Below, in pieces: positions 45,182-53,810 of a stretch of 64,000 nucleotides of DNA. How positions within the stretch are numbered: position 1 is the first letter of the stretch; every line of letters begins with the position of its first letter. Made by a program: the position numbers and the translations under genes. The notes beneath the pieces were generated by a model that was not told the DNA's origin, did not search any database, and worked only from the letters and a program-made list of their open reading frames with translations. This stretch comes from Thermostichus vulcanus str. 'Rupite' (GTDB lineage Bacteria > Cyanobacteriota > Cyanobacteriia > Thermostichales > Thermostichaceae): NCBI RefSeq assembly GCF_022848905.1, contig NZ_JAFIRA010000004.1, positions 1 through 64,000 of the forward strand. The letters run 5' to 3'.

Positions 45182-45566
45182 GGATCCCCTCGTTGGTGTA
45201 GCGACTAACAGTTTAACTTGGCAGGCCGGGAGTGGAGCCGATGCCTGTCTGGGATCAACGCCAGATCAACAGGCTCCTGACAGATCCAACCGCTCAAAAC
45301 CAACGGAGAGGGTCTCAGATGTTCTAAGGGAATGGGGAGTGGAACTCAAAGGATCCCTTACCAGAAGGAGAATCCTCTAAGTGGAGTAAACACTGCTAAT
45401 AGTGTTTGCAAAAAACTGGGGCTCTATTTATAGTGTTAGCAGCAAATCCAATCCGCCTGCTTTCCCTTTTTAGGAAGCAGGAAATGTTCCATTTGAATCC
45501 ATCTGAGCTGAATCGAGCCCAGATCTGTAGCGCAACAACCCCCCAAACTGTGAGGAGCCAGAGCCC
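45182..45566. other. Divergent promoter region between purF and a lipoprotein gene
   Basis: About 385 bases with no gene. It holds a perfect inverted repeat at 45388-45407 (AAACACT-GCTAAT-AGTGTTT) and a related half-copy TAGTGTTAGCAGC at about 45432-45444. A second hairpin, CCTGCTTTCC against GGAAGCAGG, lies at 45456-45481. A GAGG site precedes the lipoprotein gene. Confidence 0.5.
45388..45407. promoter_or_regulatory. Perfect 7+7 inverted repeat, operator candidate
   Basis: AAACACT (45388-45394) pairs with AGTGTTT (45401-45407) around GCTAAT. A nearby partial copy, TAGTGTTAGCAG, shares the core in the other orientation. It is placed about 180 bases before the lipoprotein gene and 205 before purF. 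The binding protein is unknown. Confidence 0.35.
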
Positions 45567-46340
45567 ATGAAACTCCAGCCTTTGCGATCCCACCCGAGTC
45601 AAGCGTTGGCCATTTCTTTAGTTAAAGCCAGTGTAGCCGCTCTCGTGCCGTTGTCACTCCTAGCCTGTCAAGAAGACGCCCGCGAACAGCCCACAGTCAC
45701 CATCACGCCCATACCGGCGGTGGCTCCAACGCCCAACCCGATCCTGACTCCCAACCCGATCCTAACTCCCAACCCTCTCCCGACCCCACTGCCCTCGCCA
45801 GCGCCCACCCCGTTCCCTACCCTCAGCCCCTCTCCCTCCCCCAGCCCCTCCCCCACTGCGACTGGCTCAGCCGAGGCTCCCTCGATTGCCATTGTTGCCC
45901 TAACGGATGCACGACAGACCGTGCCCTTTAATGTGTTGGTGGCTGTCACCACTCCTGCCGGTTTGGGTACCGGAATCAGCTTCCGGGTTGAGGTGAAACA
46001 AAGCCCCCTGACGCTGACGTTTGATTTCACCGCAGCTGCGGTGGGGTGCCAGGCCAATAGCAAAACCTGCATCGGCACCATCCCCATCACCATTCCCACC
46101 ACGGTTCCGACGGGAGCTTACGAAGTCACGGTGATGGTGGCTGATACCCAGGGCAAAATAGGTTCCGCCAAAGCCCCCCTGATGGTGTTGCCAGCCCCGA
46201 GTGCTTCTCCTTCGCCAACGCCGACCAGTACCGGCACCCCCAATCCCTTCCCTTCGGTGTCACCTGCTCCTAGCCCGAGCCCCAGTCCGACAGTCAGCCC
46301 TTCTCCGACAGCTAGCCCAACAGCTACCCCAACCCCCTAG
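45567..46340 (+). CDS. Lipoprotein with Pro/Ser-rich linkers around a small beta domain
   Basis: The 257-residue product has a lipoprotein signal (LVPLSLLAC, lipidated C34). A long Pro-rich linker follows, with a tandem TPNPIL repeat and a PSPSPSPSP run (about 45-97). The middle domain of about 100 residues (IVALTDARQTVPFNVLVAVT, GAYEVTVMVADTQGKIGSA) looks like an immunoglobulin-like beta sandwich, and the C terminus is a second Pro/Ser/Thr-rich tail (SPSPTVSPSPTASPTATPTP). A surface or periplasmic spacer role is plausible. Its stop codon overlaps that of the convergent aminotransferase gene. Confidence 0.75.
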   Translation: MKLQPLRSHPSQALAISLVKASVAALVPLSLLACQEDAREQPTVTITPIPAVAPTPNPILTPNPILTPNPLPTPLPSPAPTPFPTLSPSPSPSPSPTATGSAEAPSIAIVALTDARQTVPFNVLVAVTTPAGLGTGISFRVEVKQSPLTLTFDFTAAAVGCQANSKTCIGTIPITIPTTVPTGAYEVTVMVADTQGKIGSAKAPLMVLPAPSASPSPTPTSTGTPNPFPSVSPAPSPSPSPTVSPSPTASPTATPTP

Positions 46341-47671
46341 GCCAGTTCTTGAAGCACCTGCCTCAGGGTGGCGATCAAGTGCTCAATATGGGTTTCCTCG
46401 ATGATCAAGGGTGGGGAGAGCGCAATAATATCCCCAGTGGTGCGGATCAATACCCCGCGCTCATAGCAGCGTAAGAAGGCCTCAAAGGCCCGTGCGGTCG
46501 GTCGGCCAGGGATCCCTTCCAGTTCCACGGCGCCGACCAAACCCAGGTTGCGCACATCGATCACGTGGGGCAATCCTTTCAGGGAATGGATGGCTGCTTC
46601 CCAGAGGGGAGCCAAGCGGGCGGCTCGCTCGAACAACCCTTCCTGTTGGTACAGCTTCAAGGTGGCCAAGCCGGCGGCACTGGCGACAGGGTGTCCGGAA
46701 TAGGTGTAGCCGTGGAACAGCTCAATGGGACTCTCGGCGGAGTCCATGAAGGTGTTGTAAATCTCCTGCTTAACAATCACTGCTCCCATCGGAATGGTGC
46801 CGTTGGTCAGGCCCTTGGCACAGCAAATCAGATCCGGCACAACCCCAAAGTAGTTGGCCGCAAAGGGGGATCCCAGGCGACCAAACCCAGTGATCACCTC
46901 ATCAAAAATCAGCAGAATGCCGTATTTGTCACAGATGGCCCGCAGCTTTTCCAAATAGCCCACCGGCGGGATCAGTACACCCGTTGAACCGGCCACCGGC
47001 TCTACGATTACTGCCGCAATCGTGCTGGCATCATGCAGGGCGACAATGCGTTCCAATTCTTCCGCCAGATGGGATCCCCACCGGGGCAAACCACGACTGA
47101 AGGCATTGTGCTCCAGGTTATGGGTATGGGGTAGGTGGTCTACTCCGGGGACGAGGCTGCCGAAATACTTGCGGTTACTGGAAATTCCACCAACCGAAAT
47201 ACCCCCGAAGCCAACGCCGTGGTAACCGCGCTCTCTGCCGATCAACCGCTGGCGGGATCCCTGGCCGCGGACACGGTGATAAGCAATGGCAATCTTCAGG
47301 GCCGTATCCACCGCTTCTGAGCCGGAATTGGCAAAAAAGACGTGATCCAGACCGGGGGGAGTCAATTGGATGAGCTGATCCGCCAGTTCAAAGGCTTTGG
47401 GATGGCCCATTTGAAAGGCTGGGGCATAGTCCAGTTGAGCCACCTGCTGTTGGATTGCTTCCACAATCGCTGGGCGACAGTGGCCGGCATTCACGCACCA
47501 AAGTCCAGCGGTTCCGTCCAGAATTTGCCGGCCATCGTGGCTGGTGTAGTGCATGCCTTGGGCAGCCACCAACAACCGTGGATTGGCCTTGAACTGCCGA
47601 TTGGCCGTGAAGGGCATCCAGAAGGGTTCTAGGTTCAGTTCAGCGTGTAGCTCTAAAACTGCATTTTTCAT
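46337..47671 (-). CDS. Class III omega-amino acid:pyruvate aminotransferase
   Basis: PLP enzyme that moves an omega-amino group (beta-alanine or similar) to pyruvate or another keto acid. From ATG 47671 it is 444 residues. It has WMPFTANRQFKANPRLLVAA and GTAGLWCVNAGH, the signature of the beta-alanine:pyruvate subgroup, then FANSGSEAVDTALK, FDEVITGFGRLGSPFAA and the PLP lysine in CCAKGLTNG. The first 27 residues of the longer frame (to 47752) overlap nadK and are not conserved. Which amine it uses cannot be told. Confidence 0.88.
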   Translation of the reverse strand: MKNAVLELHAELNLEPFWMPFTANRQFKANPRLLVAAQGMHYTSHDGRQILDGTAGLWCVNAGHCRPAIVEAIQQQVAQLDYAPAFQMGHPKAFELADQLIQLTPPGLDHVFFANSGSEAVDTALKIAIAYHRVRGQGSRQRLIGRERGYHGVGFGGISVGGISSNRKYFGSLVPGVDHLPHTHNLEHNAFSRGLPRWGSHLAEELERIVALHDASTIAAVIVEPVAGSTGVLIPPVGYLEKLRAICDKYGILLIFDEVITGFGRLGSPFAANYFGVVPDLICCAKGLTNGTIPMGAVIVKQEIYNTFMDSAESPIELFHGYTYSGHPVASAAGLATLKLYQQEGLFERAARLAPLWEAAIHSLKGLPHVIDVRNLGLVGAVELEGIPGRPTARAFEAFLRCYERGVLIRTTGDIIALSPPLIIEETHIEHLIATLRQVLQELA

Positions 47672-47717
47672 CGTCTCTGGCACAGTAAGTCCCTCCCAAA
47701 TCCGCATTCTGGCTAAC

Positions 47718-48641
47718 TCAGGGCAACTCCACCGAAGTGGGCTTGGAGGCATGGGGTAACCCCCAGCCTAGCTTCTCACGCATAATGCGGAAAAATTCCG
47801 GCCGCTGCAAACGCATTAGGTCTGTCCAATAGGGTGCGCGCACCACGCGGATTTGATCTTCGGGCATGATGTAACATCCTGCATTGCCATCCACCACCAA
47901 AACCAAAGGTTGGGGGGTGACGGGGCTAATCCACACTTCCTCGGAATCTTCAAACACCAAAGCCCGGGAGGCCATGGAATGGGGACAAATCGGGATCAAC
48001 TGCAATACAGGGACTCTTGGTGTGAGGACTGGCCCCCCTGCGGAGAGGGCATAGGCGGTGGAACCGGTGGGTGTTGCCAAGATCACGCCATCAGCGGCCA
48101 CATCCAGAGGAGAGTGCTGCCCAATGGTTACCTCGAAATGGCACATGCTGGTCAAGGGTTCGCGGTGCAACACCATCTCATTCAGGCTCAAGACTTCCCA
48201 GCGCAATTGGTTGTCTCGATACACCTGTGCCAGTAACATGCTGCGCCGATCCAGGGTGTAGTCTCCGGCAATGGCTGCTTCAGCCGCTTCTTCCAAATGA
48301 GAAAGGTAGGTTTCCGTCAAAAAACCTAGGTGACCTGTGTTAACAGCCAACAAAGGGATCCCTTTTGGGGCCAATTGCCGGGCTGCTGCCAGTACGGTGC
48401 CGTCTCCTCCCAGCACCACGGCAAATTGCATCGAGGAGTCAAACCCGGCTGGGGCTAAGCTATCCACCTGGGTTAGACAAATGGGGCTATCCGGCTTAGC
48501 ATAGCCGAGGATCCCTCCCCAATTGGGGGCAACACAGACCTCCCAGCCTTGCTGCTGAAACCATTGCGATAACGTCTCGCTACTGCGCTTGGCGGCGGGT
48601 TTGGCATCGTTGTAGAGGATCCCGGCTTTGGGCTTGGTCAT
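47718..48641 (-). CDS. nadK: NAD kinase
   Basis: Phosphorylates NAD to NADP. From ATG 48641 the product is 307 residues and starts [15 protein letters not shown]. It has the catalytic motif [25 protein letters not shown], the conserved NEMVLHR and the Gly-rich [16 protein letters not shown]. Cyanobacteria commonly carry two NAD kinases; this one has the general bacterial layout, and I cannot say which paralogue it is. It lies 46 bases upstream of the aminotransferase gene on the same strand. Confidence 0.92.
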   Translation of the reverse strand: MTKPKAGILYNDAKPAAKRSSETLSQWFQQQGWEVCVAPNWGGILGYAKPDSPICLTQVDSLAPAGFDSSMQFAVVLGGDGTVLAAARQLAPKGIPLLAVNTGHLGFLTETYLSHLEEAAEAAIAGDYTLDRRSMLLAQVYRDNQLRWEVLSLNEMVLHREPLTSMCHFEVTIGQHSPLDVAADGVILATPTGSTAYALSAGGPVLTPRVPVLQLIPICPHSMASRALVFEDSEEVWISPVTPQPLVLVVDGNAGCYIMPEDQIRVVRAPYWTDLMRLQRPEFFRIMREKLGWGLPHASKPTSVELP

Positions 48642-48904
48642 GGGGCAAGGGTGAGGCAGGAGTGCCAAAACTCTATCAGTTCTATAGGCCCTTCTGCCGG
48701 AATGGACTGAAATCGAACACAAAACCGGACACAGAGGGGGAACCAGTTGCCGCTGAGGAGGTTGTGTGGGGTTTGAGCCCTCAAGGATCTGTACTTCCTC
48801 AAGTATTGGCACATCAGTATTTGCACAACTACAAGCTTCTCGTTTTCTGCCTGGCCATAGCTACTGAGGATTTGGCAGAATCAGGAAAGAGGCTGGCCTG
48901 AACG

Positions 48905-49318
48905 ATGGAACGGGGATTGCTTTGGCTACCCTTGCTGACGGGGTTCTTTGGCTTGGCTGCTCTAGGCTGGTGGGAATTTCGCAAGGTGGAAACCTACCGC
49001 ACTTGGGCTCAGAATTTTGCGCGGAGCAAATACGATCTTTATGCAGTGTTGGGCTGGACGGATACGCAGCTCACTTGGGGTAAGCCCTCTCCTTTTGGCC
49101 CGCGCGACCTCAAGACCCTAAACCTCAAGGATGTGCAGGCGGTTTGGCTGTTGTTGGATGAACAGCGCTTGCAGCAGGATCAGAACCCTCTGCAAAGTAA
49201 GCCTCCTCGTCAAATTGAGCTGGAGTTTCAACCTCAAGGGATCCGGATCCCGTTTAGTCAGCTGGATCTGGCCTTGGTGTGGTGGCAGGCGCTTTGTCAT
49301 GCGCTGGAGCAGAACTGA
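48905..49318 (+). CDS. Small membrane-anchored protein, unknown
   Basis: The 137-residue product has one N-terminal membrane helix (LLWLPLLTGFFGLAALGWW). A soluble domain follows with KYDLYAVLGWTDTQLTWGKP and two short beta-rich stretches (QAVWLLLDEQRL, RQIELEFQPQGIRIPF). It looks like an intact protein of cyanobacterial style but matches no domain I know. The 263 bases before it hold no other convincing gene. Confidence 0.65.
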   Translation: MERGLLWLPLLTGFFGLAALGWWEFRKVETYRTWAQNFARSKYDLYAVLGWTDTQLTWGKPSPFGPRDLKTLNLKDVQAVWLLLDEQRLQQDQNPLQSKPPRQIELEFQPQGIRIPFSQLDLALVWWQALCHALEQN

Positions 49319-49392
49319 TTCAGATGATTGATTTCGATATTCGAGTATTCTCTGCAAGTGTTCGAGGCTCATCCTGAAGGGAAGACTCGGCC

Positions 49393-50025
49393 CTAAGGTA
49401 GGAAAACCATGCCCAAATCGCTGGGATTGAGGCTGGGATCCAGTTGGGTGTTGGTATCGTAGAGCGCACCCGTTAAGTCAGCCCCGACCAAGAAAGCACC
49501 CCGTAGGTCAGCCCCCCGCAAATCGGCATTGTGGAGCCTGGCCCCGGTTAAATCGGTCTGGCGTAGGGTGGCTCGACGCAGATCCGCCTCACTCAAATCC
49601 GCCACCTGTAGGTTCGCACCCGTCAGATCTGCTTGTTGCAGATTGGCGTGGGATAGATCCGCCTCCCACAAAAAAGCCCCCGATTGATCTGAGTCGCTCA
49701 GGTTGGCTTGGCTCAAATCTGCCAAATTCAAGATCGACTGGGAAAGGTCAGCCGCTTGTAAATTGGCCTGTTTCAGGATCACCTCTTTCAGGTTGGCCCC
49801 TTGTAAATCCACACCCGGCAGCTCTGCCCCCGTTAGATCACAGGCTGGGCAATCTTTGGTCGGGGAGACGATTTGAGATCGGCCCAACTGGGCATCCAAC
49901 TCCAACTGCGCGGAAGCCATAGCTCCGAACATCCCGAAGGCCAGCAATGTCCCCATAAAGAAGCTTTGTTGGGTTAAACCCAACGGCTTTACAGACTGGC
50001 TGCGAGTCCATCCCATGATTTTCAC
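49393..50025 (-). CDS. Exported pentapeptide-repeat protein
   Basis: The 210-residue product has a signal peptide (SFFMGTLLAFGMFGAMASAQ). A Cys pair follows (DCPACDLTGAEL), then about 20 pentapeptide repeats (QANLQAADLSQSILNLADLS, GADLRGAFLVGADLTGALYD). The TKDCPACDLTGAELPG opening is a layout I recall from exported cyanobacterial pentapeptide proteins, possibly of the periplasm or thylakoid lumen. It is the second pentapeptide gene of the window and shares no close sequence with the first. Confidence 0.82.
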   Translation of the reverse strand: MKIMGWTRSQSVKPLGLTQQSFFMGTLLAFGMFGAMASAQLELDAQLGRSQIVSPTKDCPACDLTGAELPGVDLQGANLKEVILKQANLQAADLSQSILNLADLSQANLSDSDQSGAFLWEADLSHANLQQADLTGANLQVADLSEADLRRATLRQTDLTGARLHNADLRGADLRGAFLVGADLTGALYDTNTQLDPSLNPSDLGMVFLP

Positions 50026-50157
50026 CGGGATCCCCTAACTTCGGCAGGTTATGGGTGTGTTGAGAAGGCTTCTACTACTGATGGTATCCGCTTTGATCCA
50101 GTTTCTCGGGGATCCCCTATATCTTGGGGTTGTCGGGGGTTAAAAATAGCTACCAAT

Positions 50158-50997
50158 TTAGGGCAACTCCGGCTGACAATGGGGACAAAAATGGGCCGAG
50201 CGTCCTGCCAGTTTAAGCCTCTGAATCGGTGTGCCGCACACCCGACAGGGATCCCCTTCTCGACCATAAACCCAGGCTTGCCCCTGGTAGTTGCCATTGA
50301 GCCCATTCAGATCGCGGTAATCCCGCAGGGTGGTGCCCCGTTGCGCTAACCCTGCCTGCAAGACCCTGACAAGAGTTTCTCGTAAACGGGCTATGGCGGT
50401 GCTAGAGAGCTGGAAAGCGGGTGTTGTCGGGTGAATGCCACTCAAAAAGAGGGCTTCGTCCGCATAAATGTTGCCTACCCCCGCCACCAGAGTTTGATCC
50501 AGCAGGGCGGTTTTGATGGGTCGTTTGCTCCGCTCCAAAGCTGTTTGAAAATATTCATCGGAAAACGCTGTCGAAAAAGGCTCTGGCCCCAACCTTTGCA
50601 AGGTCGTGATCACCTGCTCTGGGGCTACTCCGGCGGGCACCAACCACATTTGACCAAAGGTGCGCTGATCTACAAAGCGTAGCTCCCATCCCCCTTCTAG
50701 GCCGAAACGCACACGGGTATAGGCTGACAAAGGGATGGATCCCTTGAGCCAGAGCATTTGTCCGGTCATGCGCAGATGCACGCCCAAACTTGCCCCAGAA
50801 TCCAGGGATCCCAACAAATATTTTCCCCGCCGCTGCCAACCCGTAAAGCAAGCACCGATTAGGCCCTGCCGAAAGCCTTCCACCGCCGGATAAGCAATGG
50901 TACGAGGCAAAAGCACCTCTACCCTCAGGACGACTGACCTGAGGGTGAGGCCCTGTAAATCTTGCCTAACCGTTTCAACCTCCGGCAGTTCTGGCAC
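50158..50997 (-). CDS. mutM: Formamidopyrimidine-DNA glycosylase
   Basis: Bifunctional glycosylase/AP lyase that removes 8-oxoguanine and ring-opened purines. The catalytic P2 and E3 are in MPELPEVETVRQ, the conserved lysine region is HLRMTGQML, and NIYADEALFLSGIHP and the C-terminal zinc finger (CRVCGTPIQ, FCPHCQ) are complete. At 279 residues it is full length. It is 76 bases upstream of psaE's distal end, in the same orientation, and oxidative damage repair next to a photosystem gene is probably coincidental. Confidence 0.96.
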   Translation of the reverse strand: MPELPEVETVRQDLQGLTLRSVVLRVEVLLPRTIAYPAVEGFRQGLIGACFTGWQRRGKYLLGSLDSGASLGVHLRMTGQMLWLKGSIPLSAYTRVRFGLEGGWELRFVDQRTFGQMWLVPAGVAPEQVITTLQRLGPEPFSTAFSDEYFQTALERSKRPIKTALLDQTLVAGVGNIYADEALFLSGIHPTTPAFQLSSTAIARLRETLVRVLQAGLAQRGTTLRDYRDLNGLNGNYQGQAWVYGREGDPCRVCGTPIQRLKLAGRSAHFCPHCQPELP

Positions 50998-51073
50998 GGA
51001 ACGACAAGCTCAAGCGACACAACTCCCGGCCAACGGATCCCGGTTTGGGTCTTGGGTTAGACATTTCAGTGGC

Positions 51074-51310
51074 TTAGGCGGTAGGAGCAGCAGGAGCAGC
51101 TTTGGCCTTGGCTTTGGGAACTTCCAACACTTCCAACTCATCTTCACGGAAATTGTTGGTGTTGATGTTGTAGTAATTGATTTTGTCGAAACGGACGATG
51201 ACAGGGTACAAAATACCGCTGGTATCCACAGCTGCGACGGTTCCCACATCCCGATACCAGTAGGATTCCTTCCGCAGCACACGCACTTTGGCACCACGCT
51301 GAATCGCCAT
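51074..51310 (-). CDS. psaE: Photosystem I subunit PsaE
   Basis: Stromal-side subunit of photosystem I, involved in ferredoxin docking and cyclic electron flow. From ATG 51310 it is 78 residues: [20 protein letters not shown], then [18 protein letters not shown] and [14 protein letters not shown]. These form the SH3-like barrel common to all PsaE. GGAG lies nine bases upstream of this start. The extra tail rich in Ala/Lys/Pro ([13 protein letters not shown]) is longer than I recall for many PsaE sequences. A five-codon longer start at 51325 exists. Confidence 0.97.
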   Translation of the reverse strand: MAIQRGAKVRVLRKESYWYRDVGTVAAVDTSGILYPVIVRFDKINYYNINTNNFREDELEVLEVPKAKAKAAPAAPTA

Positions 51311-51420
51311 GAGGGTTATCTCCATTAACCTGAACTCAGATTACCTTAGTCAATGAGGAGGCTGCGATTTCTGAATTTTTGTGACAGGGATCCCTCTCCA
51401 TCCTTTCCGGTTAACTGCAA

Positions 51421-52356
51421 ATGAAGCGTCGAATTTGTGGGGCTTGGCTGTGTGGATCAGCCTTGGCTTGGGGCCTGCAGACGGGATCCAAAAGTTTTGC
51501 GCAGCCACAACTGCCCCATCCACGGGATTTTGCAGCCGTTCTTAACCTGAAAACAGGGCGAAGGGCCGCTCTTTGGCAAGCGGAACAAGCCTCCCGGATT
51601 CAGGCGAGTCCTGGCTCGACAGTGAAATGTGCTGTTGCTGCGGCAGCTCTGGAAACGGGGATCAGCCACAGAGAGCGAACGATTCACTGCCCAGGATGGT
51701 GGGATCCGCCACCGCAGCTGGGGCTGGGGCGCCTGCCCTGCTGGGATTCTCGCGGCCATGGATCCCTAACGTTATCTGAAGCCTTGGCCCAGTCCTGCAA
51801 TGTGCATTTTTACCAGTTGGGGTGGGAACTGGGGGCAGGGGCTCTCTCCGAGTGGTTACGCCGCTTTGGCTTAGGAAATGGCCTGCCACCGGCTATAGAA
51901 ACCGCTCCTCCTCCCCTGCTGGCCACAGGTCAGCTTCCCGGTTGGCAGGTGGATCCCTGGGATTTGCTGGCCTATGGAGCCGCCATTGCCCGACGCGGGA
52001 TCCCCCTGGAGGGAGAAGTGCGGATCCCAGCCATTCATCTGGCCGAGCCCGTTTGGGATGCGATTCACGCGGGCTTGCGGTTGGCTGCCCTTGCCGGTAC
52101 CTGCCGAGGGATTGCCCCAGAAGGGATCCCGGTGGCTGCTAAATCAGGGACGATTCTCAATCCTCGTCGAGTTGGGCAGCGAACTCTGTGGGCCGAGGAT
52201 TTTCAATCTTGGTTGTTGGCCTTTTGGCCCCTGCCACAACCTGACCGGGCTCTGGTTTTGCATCTGCATCAAGGCAAAGCCTATGAAGCTGCCATCCCTA
52301 TAGCCCGTCAGATCATTGAAACCATTGGGTTGTCCTCGCGCTTCTTGCAACCATGA
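51421..52356 (+). CDS. Miniature penicillin-binding-protein transpeptidase
   Basis: A serine acyltransferase of the PBP/beta-lactamase fold with all three motifs: S66-x-x-K69 (in PGSTVKC), S125-C126-N127 and K241-S242-G243-T244. A signal peptide precedes it (about 1-27, ending KSFAQ). At 311 residues it is only the transpeptidase domain: no glycosyltransferase, dimerisation or PASTA region. It may be a peptidoglycan transpeptidase or D,D-carboxypeptidase. The shortened spacing between motifs sets it apart from class A and B PBPs. It is divergent from psaE and is followed by hli. Confidence 0.82.
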   Translation: MKRRICGAWLCGSALAWGLQTGSKSFAQPQLPHPRDFAAVLNLKTGRRAALWQAEQASRIQASPGSTVKCAVAAAALETGISHRERTIHCPGWWDPPPQLGLGRLPCWDSRGHGSLTLSEALAQSCNVHFYQLGWELGAGALSEWLRRFGLGNGLPPAIETAPPPLLATGQLPGWQVDPWDLLAYGAAIARRGIPLEGEVRIPAIHLAEPVWDAIHAGLRLAALAGTCRGIAPEGIPVAAKSGTILNPRRVGQRTLWAEDFQSWLLAFWPLPQPDRALVLHLHQGKAYEAAIPIARQIIETIGLSSRFLQP

Positions 52357-52374
52357 AGAAATGCAAACTATACT
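52345..52374 (+). promoter_or_regulatory. Candidate promoter of hli
   Basis: TTGCAA (52345-52350), an 18-base spacer and TATACT (52369-52374) make a sigma-70-type promoter. It overlaps the end of the transpeptidase gene and predicts a leader of about 70 bases before the hli start. I did not find an HLR1 element. Confidence 0.4.
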
Positions 52375-52453
52375 AAGGGCTAGGTATCGTTCTTGTTTGT
52401 GATTCTTCACACGCTCTTTTTCACCCTTGCTCCCACTCATCTCGGAGGTTCTC

Positions 52454-52606
52454 ATGTCTAACCCGAATTTGTCTGAACCGAAGTTTGGCTTTAATGAGTA
52501 TGCAGAGCGCCTCAATGGTCGTGCTGCGATGATCGGTTTTGTCTTGGCGATTGTCATTGAAGCGGTTACTGGCCAGGGTGTTGCTTCTTGGCTGGGCTTG
52601 CTCTAA
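52454..52606 (+). CDS. High-light-inducible one-helix protein (Hli/Scp)
   Basis: The 50-residue frame has CGGAGG five bases before its ATG. It begins MSNPNLSEPKFGFNEYAERL, and the chlorophyll-binding helix follows with E-x-x-N-G-R-A-A-M-I-G-F (ERLNGRAAMIGF), the signature of the Hli family. These thylakoid proteins bind chlorophyll and carotenoid to quench excess energy and assist photosystem II repair. A terminator follows at 52695-52722. It is too short to appear in size-filtered gene calls. Confidence 0.93.
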   Translation: MSNPNLSEPKFGFNEYAERLNGRAAMIGFVLAIVIEAVTGQGVASWLGLL

Positions 52607-52694
52607 ACCTGATCTCTTCTACAGTTGGAGACAAGTTGATTCTTTCTGGATTCCCTCTGTAGTTCAACATCTCCAAATTAAATACAAAAAATTA

Positions 52695-52722
52695 GGGATG
52701 CTCTTGTTAGCATCCCTTTTTT
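52695..52722 (+). terminator. Rho-independent terminator after hli
   Basis: GGGATGC (52695-52701), loop TCTTGTTA, GCATCCC (52710-52716), then six T's. This is the only classical terminator I found in the window. It is 89 bases after the hli stop. Confidence 0.85.
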
Positions 52723-52817
52723 AGTGAATCAATCAAGATTTCCTTTTAGATAAAATTTTAGATAACTCTTAGATAAAGATGAGCCTAGCCATCCTCTAGG
52801 AGGAGGTTATTTCCGGG

Positions 52818-53219
52818 TCATTTCCGTCTCAGATTGCGAGCCATGTTGCGGAAGATGTCCATGTCGGATCCCGCTTGGCGACGAGGATTTGCCTGACTAC
52901 TGGTGCTGCTTGTGGGGGCGGATCCCTGTTCAGAAGTGGCTTCAGCAGTTTTGGGTTCTTCCGTGGTCAGCTTGACCTTGCCAAGAGAAGAAATTTGCTC
53001 TACAACTTCTATCTTTTCCGTCGCACCAAAATCCAAGAAAGTGTGCTTCACTGTTTTTGGGGTGCGCATGTAGTCGATATTACCAAGGGTTTTGGCTTCA
53101 TCGGGATCTAAGAAAAAAGTGTTGTCTTTTGACTTTGTGGGTTTAGAGACAGACTCTGCAGTGGGTATGGAATCCCCCTTGCCACGAGAACCCAAAAGAC
53201 GTCTGAAGATACCTACCAT
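52818..53219 (-). CDS. Conserved cyanobacterial hypothetical protein
   Basis: The 133-residue product has a basic amphipathic start (MVGIFRRLLGSRGKG) and no membrane helix. Its central segment, FFLDPDEAKTLGNIDYMRTPKTVKHTF, is of a type I recall from many cyanobacteria. The C terminus is low complexity Ser/Thr/Ala-rich with a final basic helix (DIFRNMARNLRRK). Function is unknown. It converges on hli. Confidence 0.7.
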   Translation of the reverse strand: MVGIFRRLLGSRGKGDSIPTAESVSKPTKSKDNTFFLDPDEAKTLGNIDYMRTPKTVKHTFLDFGATEKIEVVEQISSLGKVKLTTEEPKTAEATSEQGSAPTSSTSSQANPRRQAGSDMDIFRNMARNLRRK

Positions 53220-53614
53220 GGTTGTTCTGCCTGCAATGCGAGGGTTGGATAAACTGACTCAGAAGATGGGCTGACTTCCCTCGACCTGGGATCCGAAGGT
53301 TGTGCCCAATCATGAAAATATGTTAAGTCAGTTTGGGATAATATGCCCCCTGCTTGTGCTGAAGATTTTCCCTACTTGGCGCTCATGCTCTGAATGTCCA
53401 CAGCAAATCAGGACGGATCCCAGCAACCGTCCCAAGACTTGTGCCCGAAGATTGGATGAAGCAATCTTGGGAGTCACTTCAGCGAATTTAGGGATCCCGC
53501 TAGACCACTGTCATACAAGCTAGCAACCCAAAGATCCGTACTGATCCGCTTTTCTTAGTGTAGTCTGGCACTTCATGATCAGTGTTGGGAGTGGGATTTG
53601 CCCCAGGAGGAACC
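53220..53614. other. Intergenic region with no convincing gene
   Basis: About 395 bases. A plus-strand frame (53302-53523) would give 73 residues but has no recognisable features or good ribosome-binding site. The region must carry promoters for the flanking divergent genes. I see no RNA gene. Confidence 0.4.
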
Positions 53615-53782
53615 ATGACCATCCAATCGATTGTTGAGGAAATACTGCGAACCCGCTGTTTTACCTCACAACATGAAACCCTGATCCATCGCTTATTGTG
53701 TGATCGTTGTTTTGACGATAGGGATTTAATTGCATTGGCTAACCTAACGGAAGCGATGATTCAGGGTGCCGTTCTTCGCTAA
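53615..53782 (+). CDS. Small conserved-type cyanobacterial protein
   Basis: The 55-residue product begins MTIQSIVEEILRTRCFTSQH and continues RLLCDRCFDDRDLIALANL. AGGAGG lies four bases before the ATG. The segment IEEIL...LTHQHE...LL...D is a pattern I have seen in short cyanobacterial proteins of unknown role. It has two Cys in a CDRC pair, possibly redox or metal binding. A hairpin follows 11 bases after the stop. Confidence 0.7.
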   Translation: MTIQSIVEEILRTRCFTSQHETLIHRLLCDRCFDDRDLIALANLTEAMIQGAVLR

Positions 53783-53792
53783 GCGGCCACTG

Positions 53793-53810
53793 CTGTAGAG
53801 TTGTCTACAG
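53793..53810 (+). terminator. Hairpin after the 55-residue gene
   Basis: CTGTAGA (53793-53799), loop GTTG, TCTACAG (53804-53810). A perfect 7-bp stem 11 bases downstream of the stop, but with no T-run. Confidence 0.45.

Noticed and set aside
48662-48901. 79-residue plus-strand frame before the small membrane protein gene
   Set aside because: No ribosome-binding site and no motif; partly antisense to the upstream end of the extended nadK frame.
52395-52425. Possible Yfr1-type small RNA core near the hli leader
   Set aside because: Only TTCACAC is present; the diagnostic ACTCCTCACAC is not, and there are no flanking hairpins.
52357-52453. HLR1 element (RpaB site) before hli
   Set aside because: I found no paired TTACA-type direct repeats with a two-base gap.
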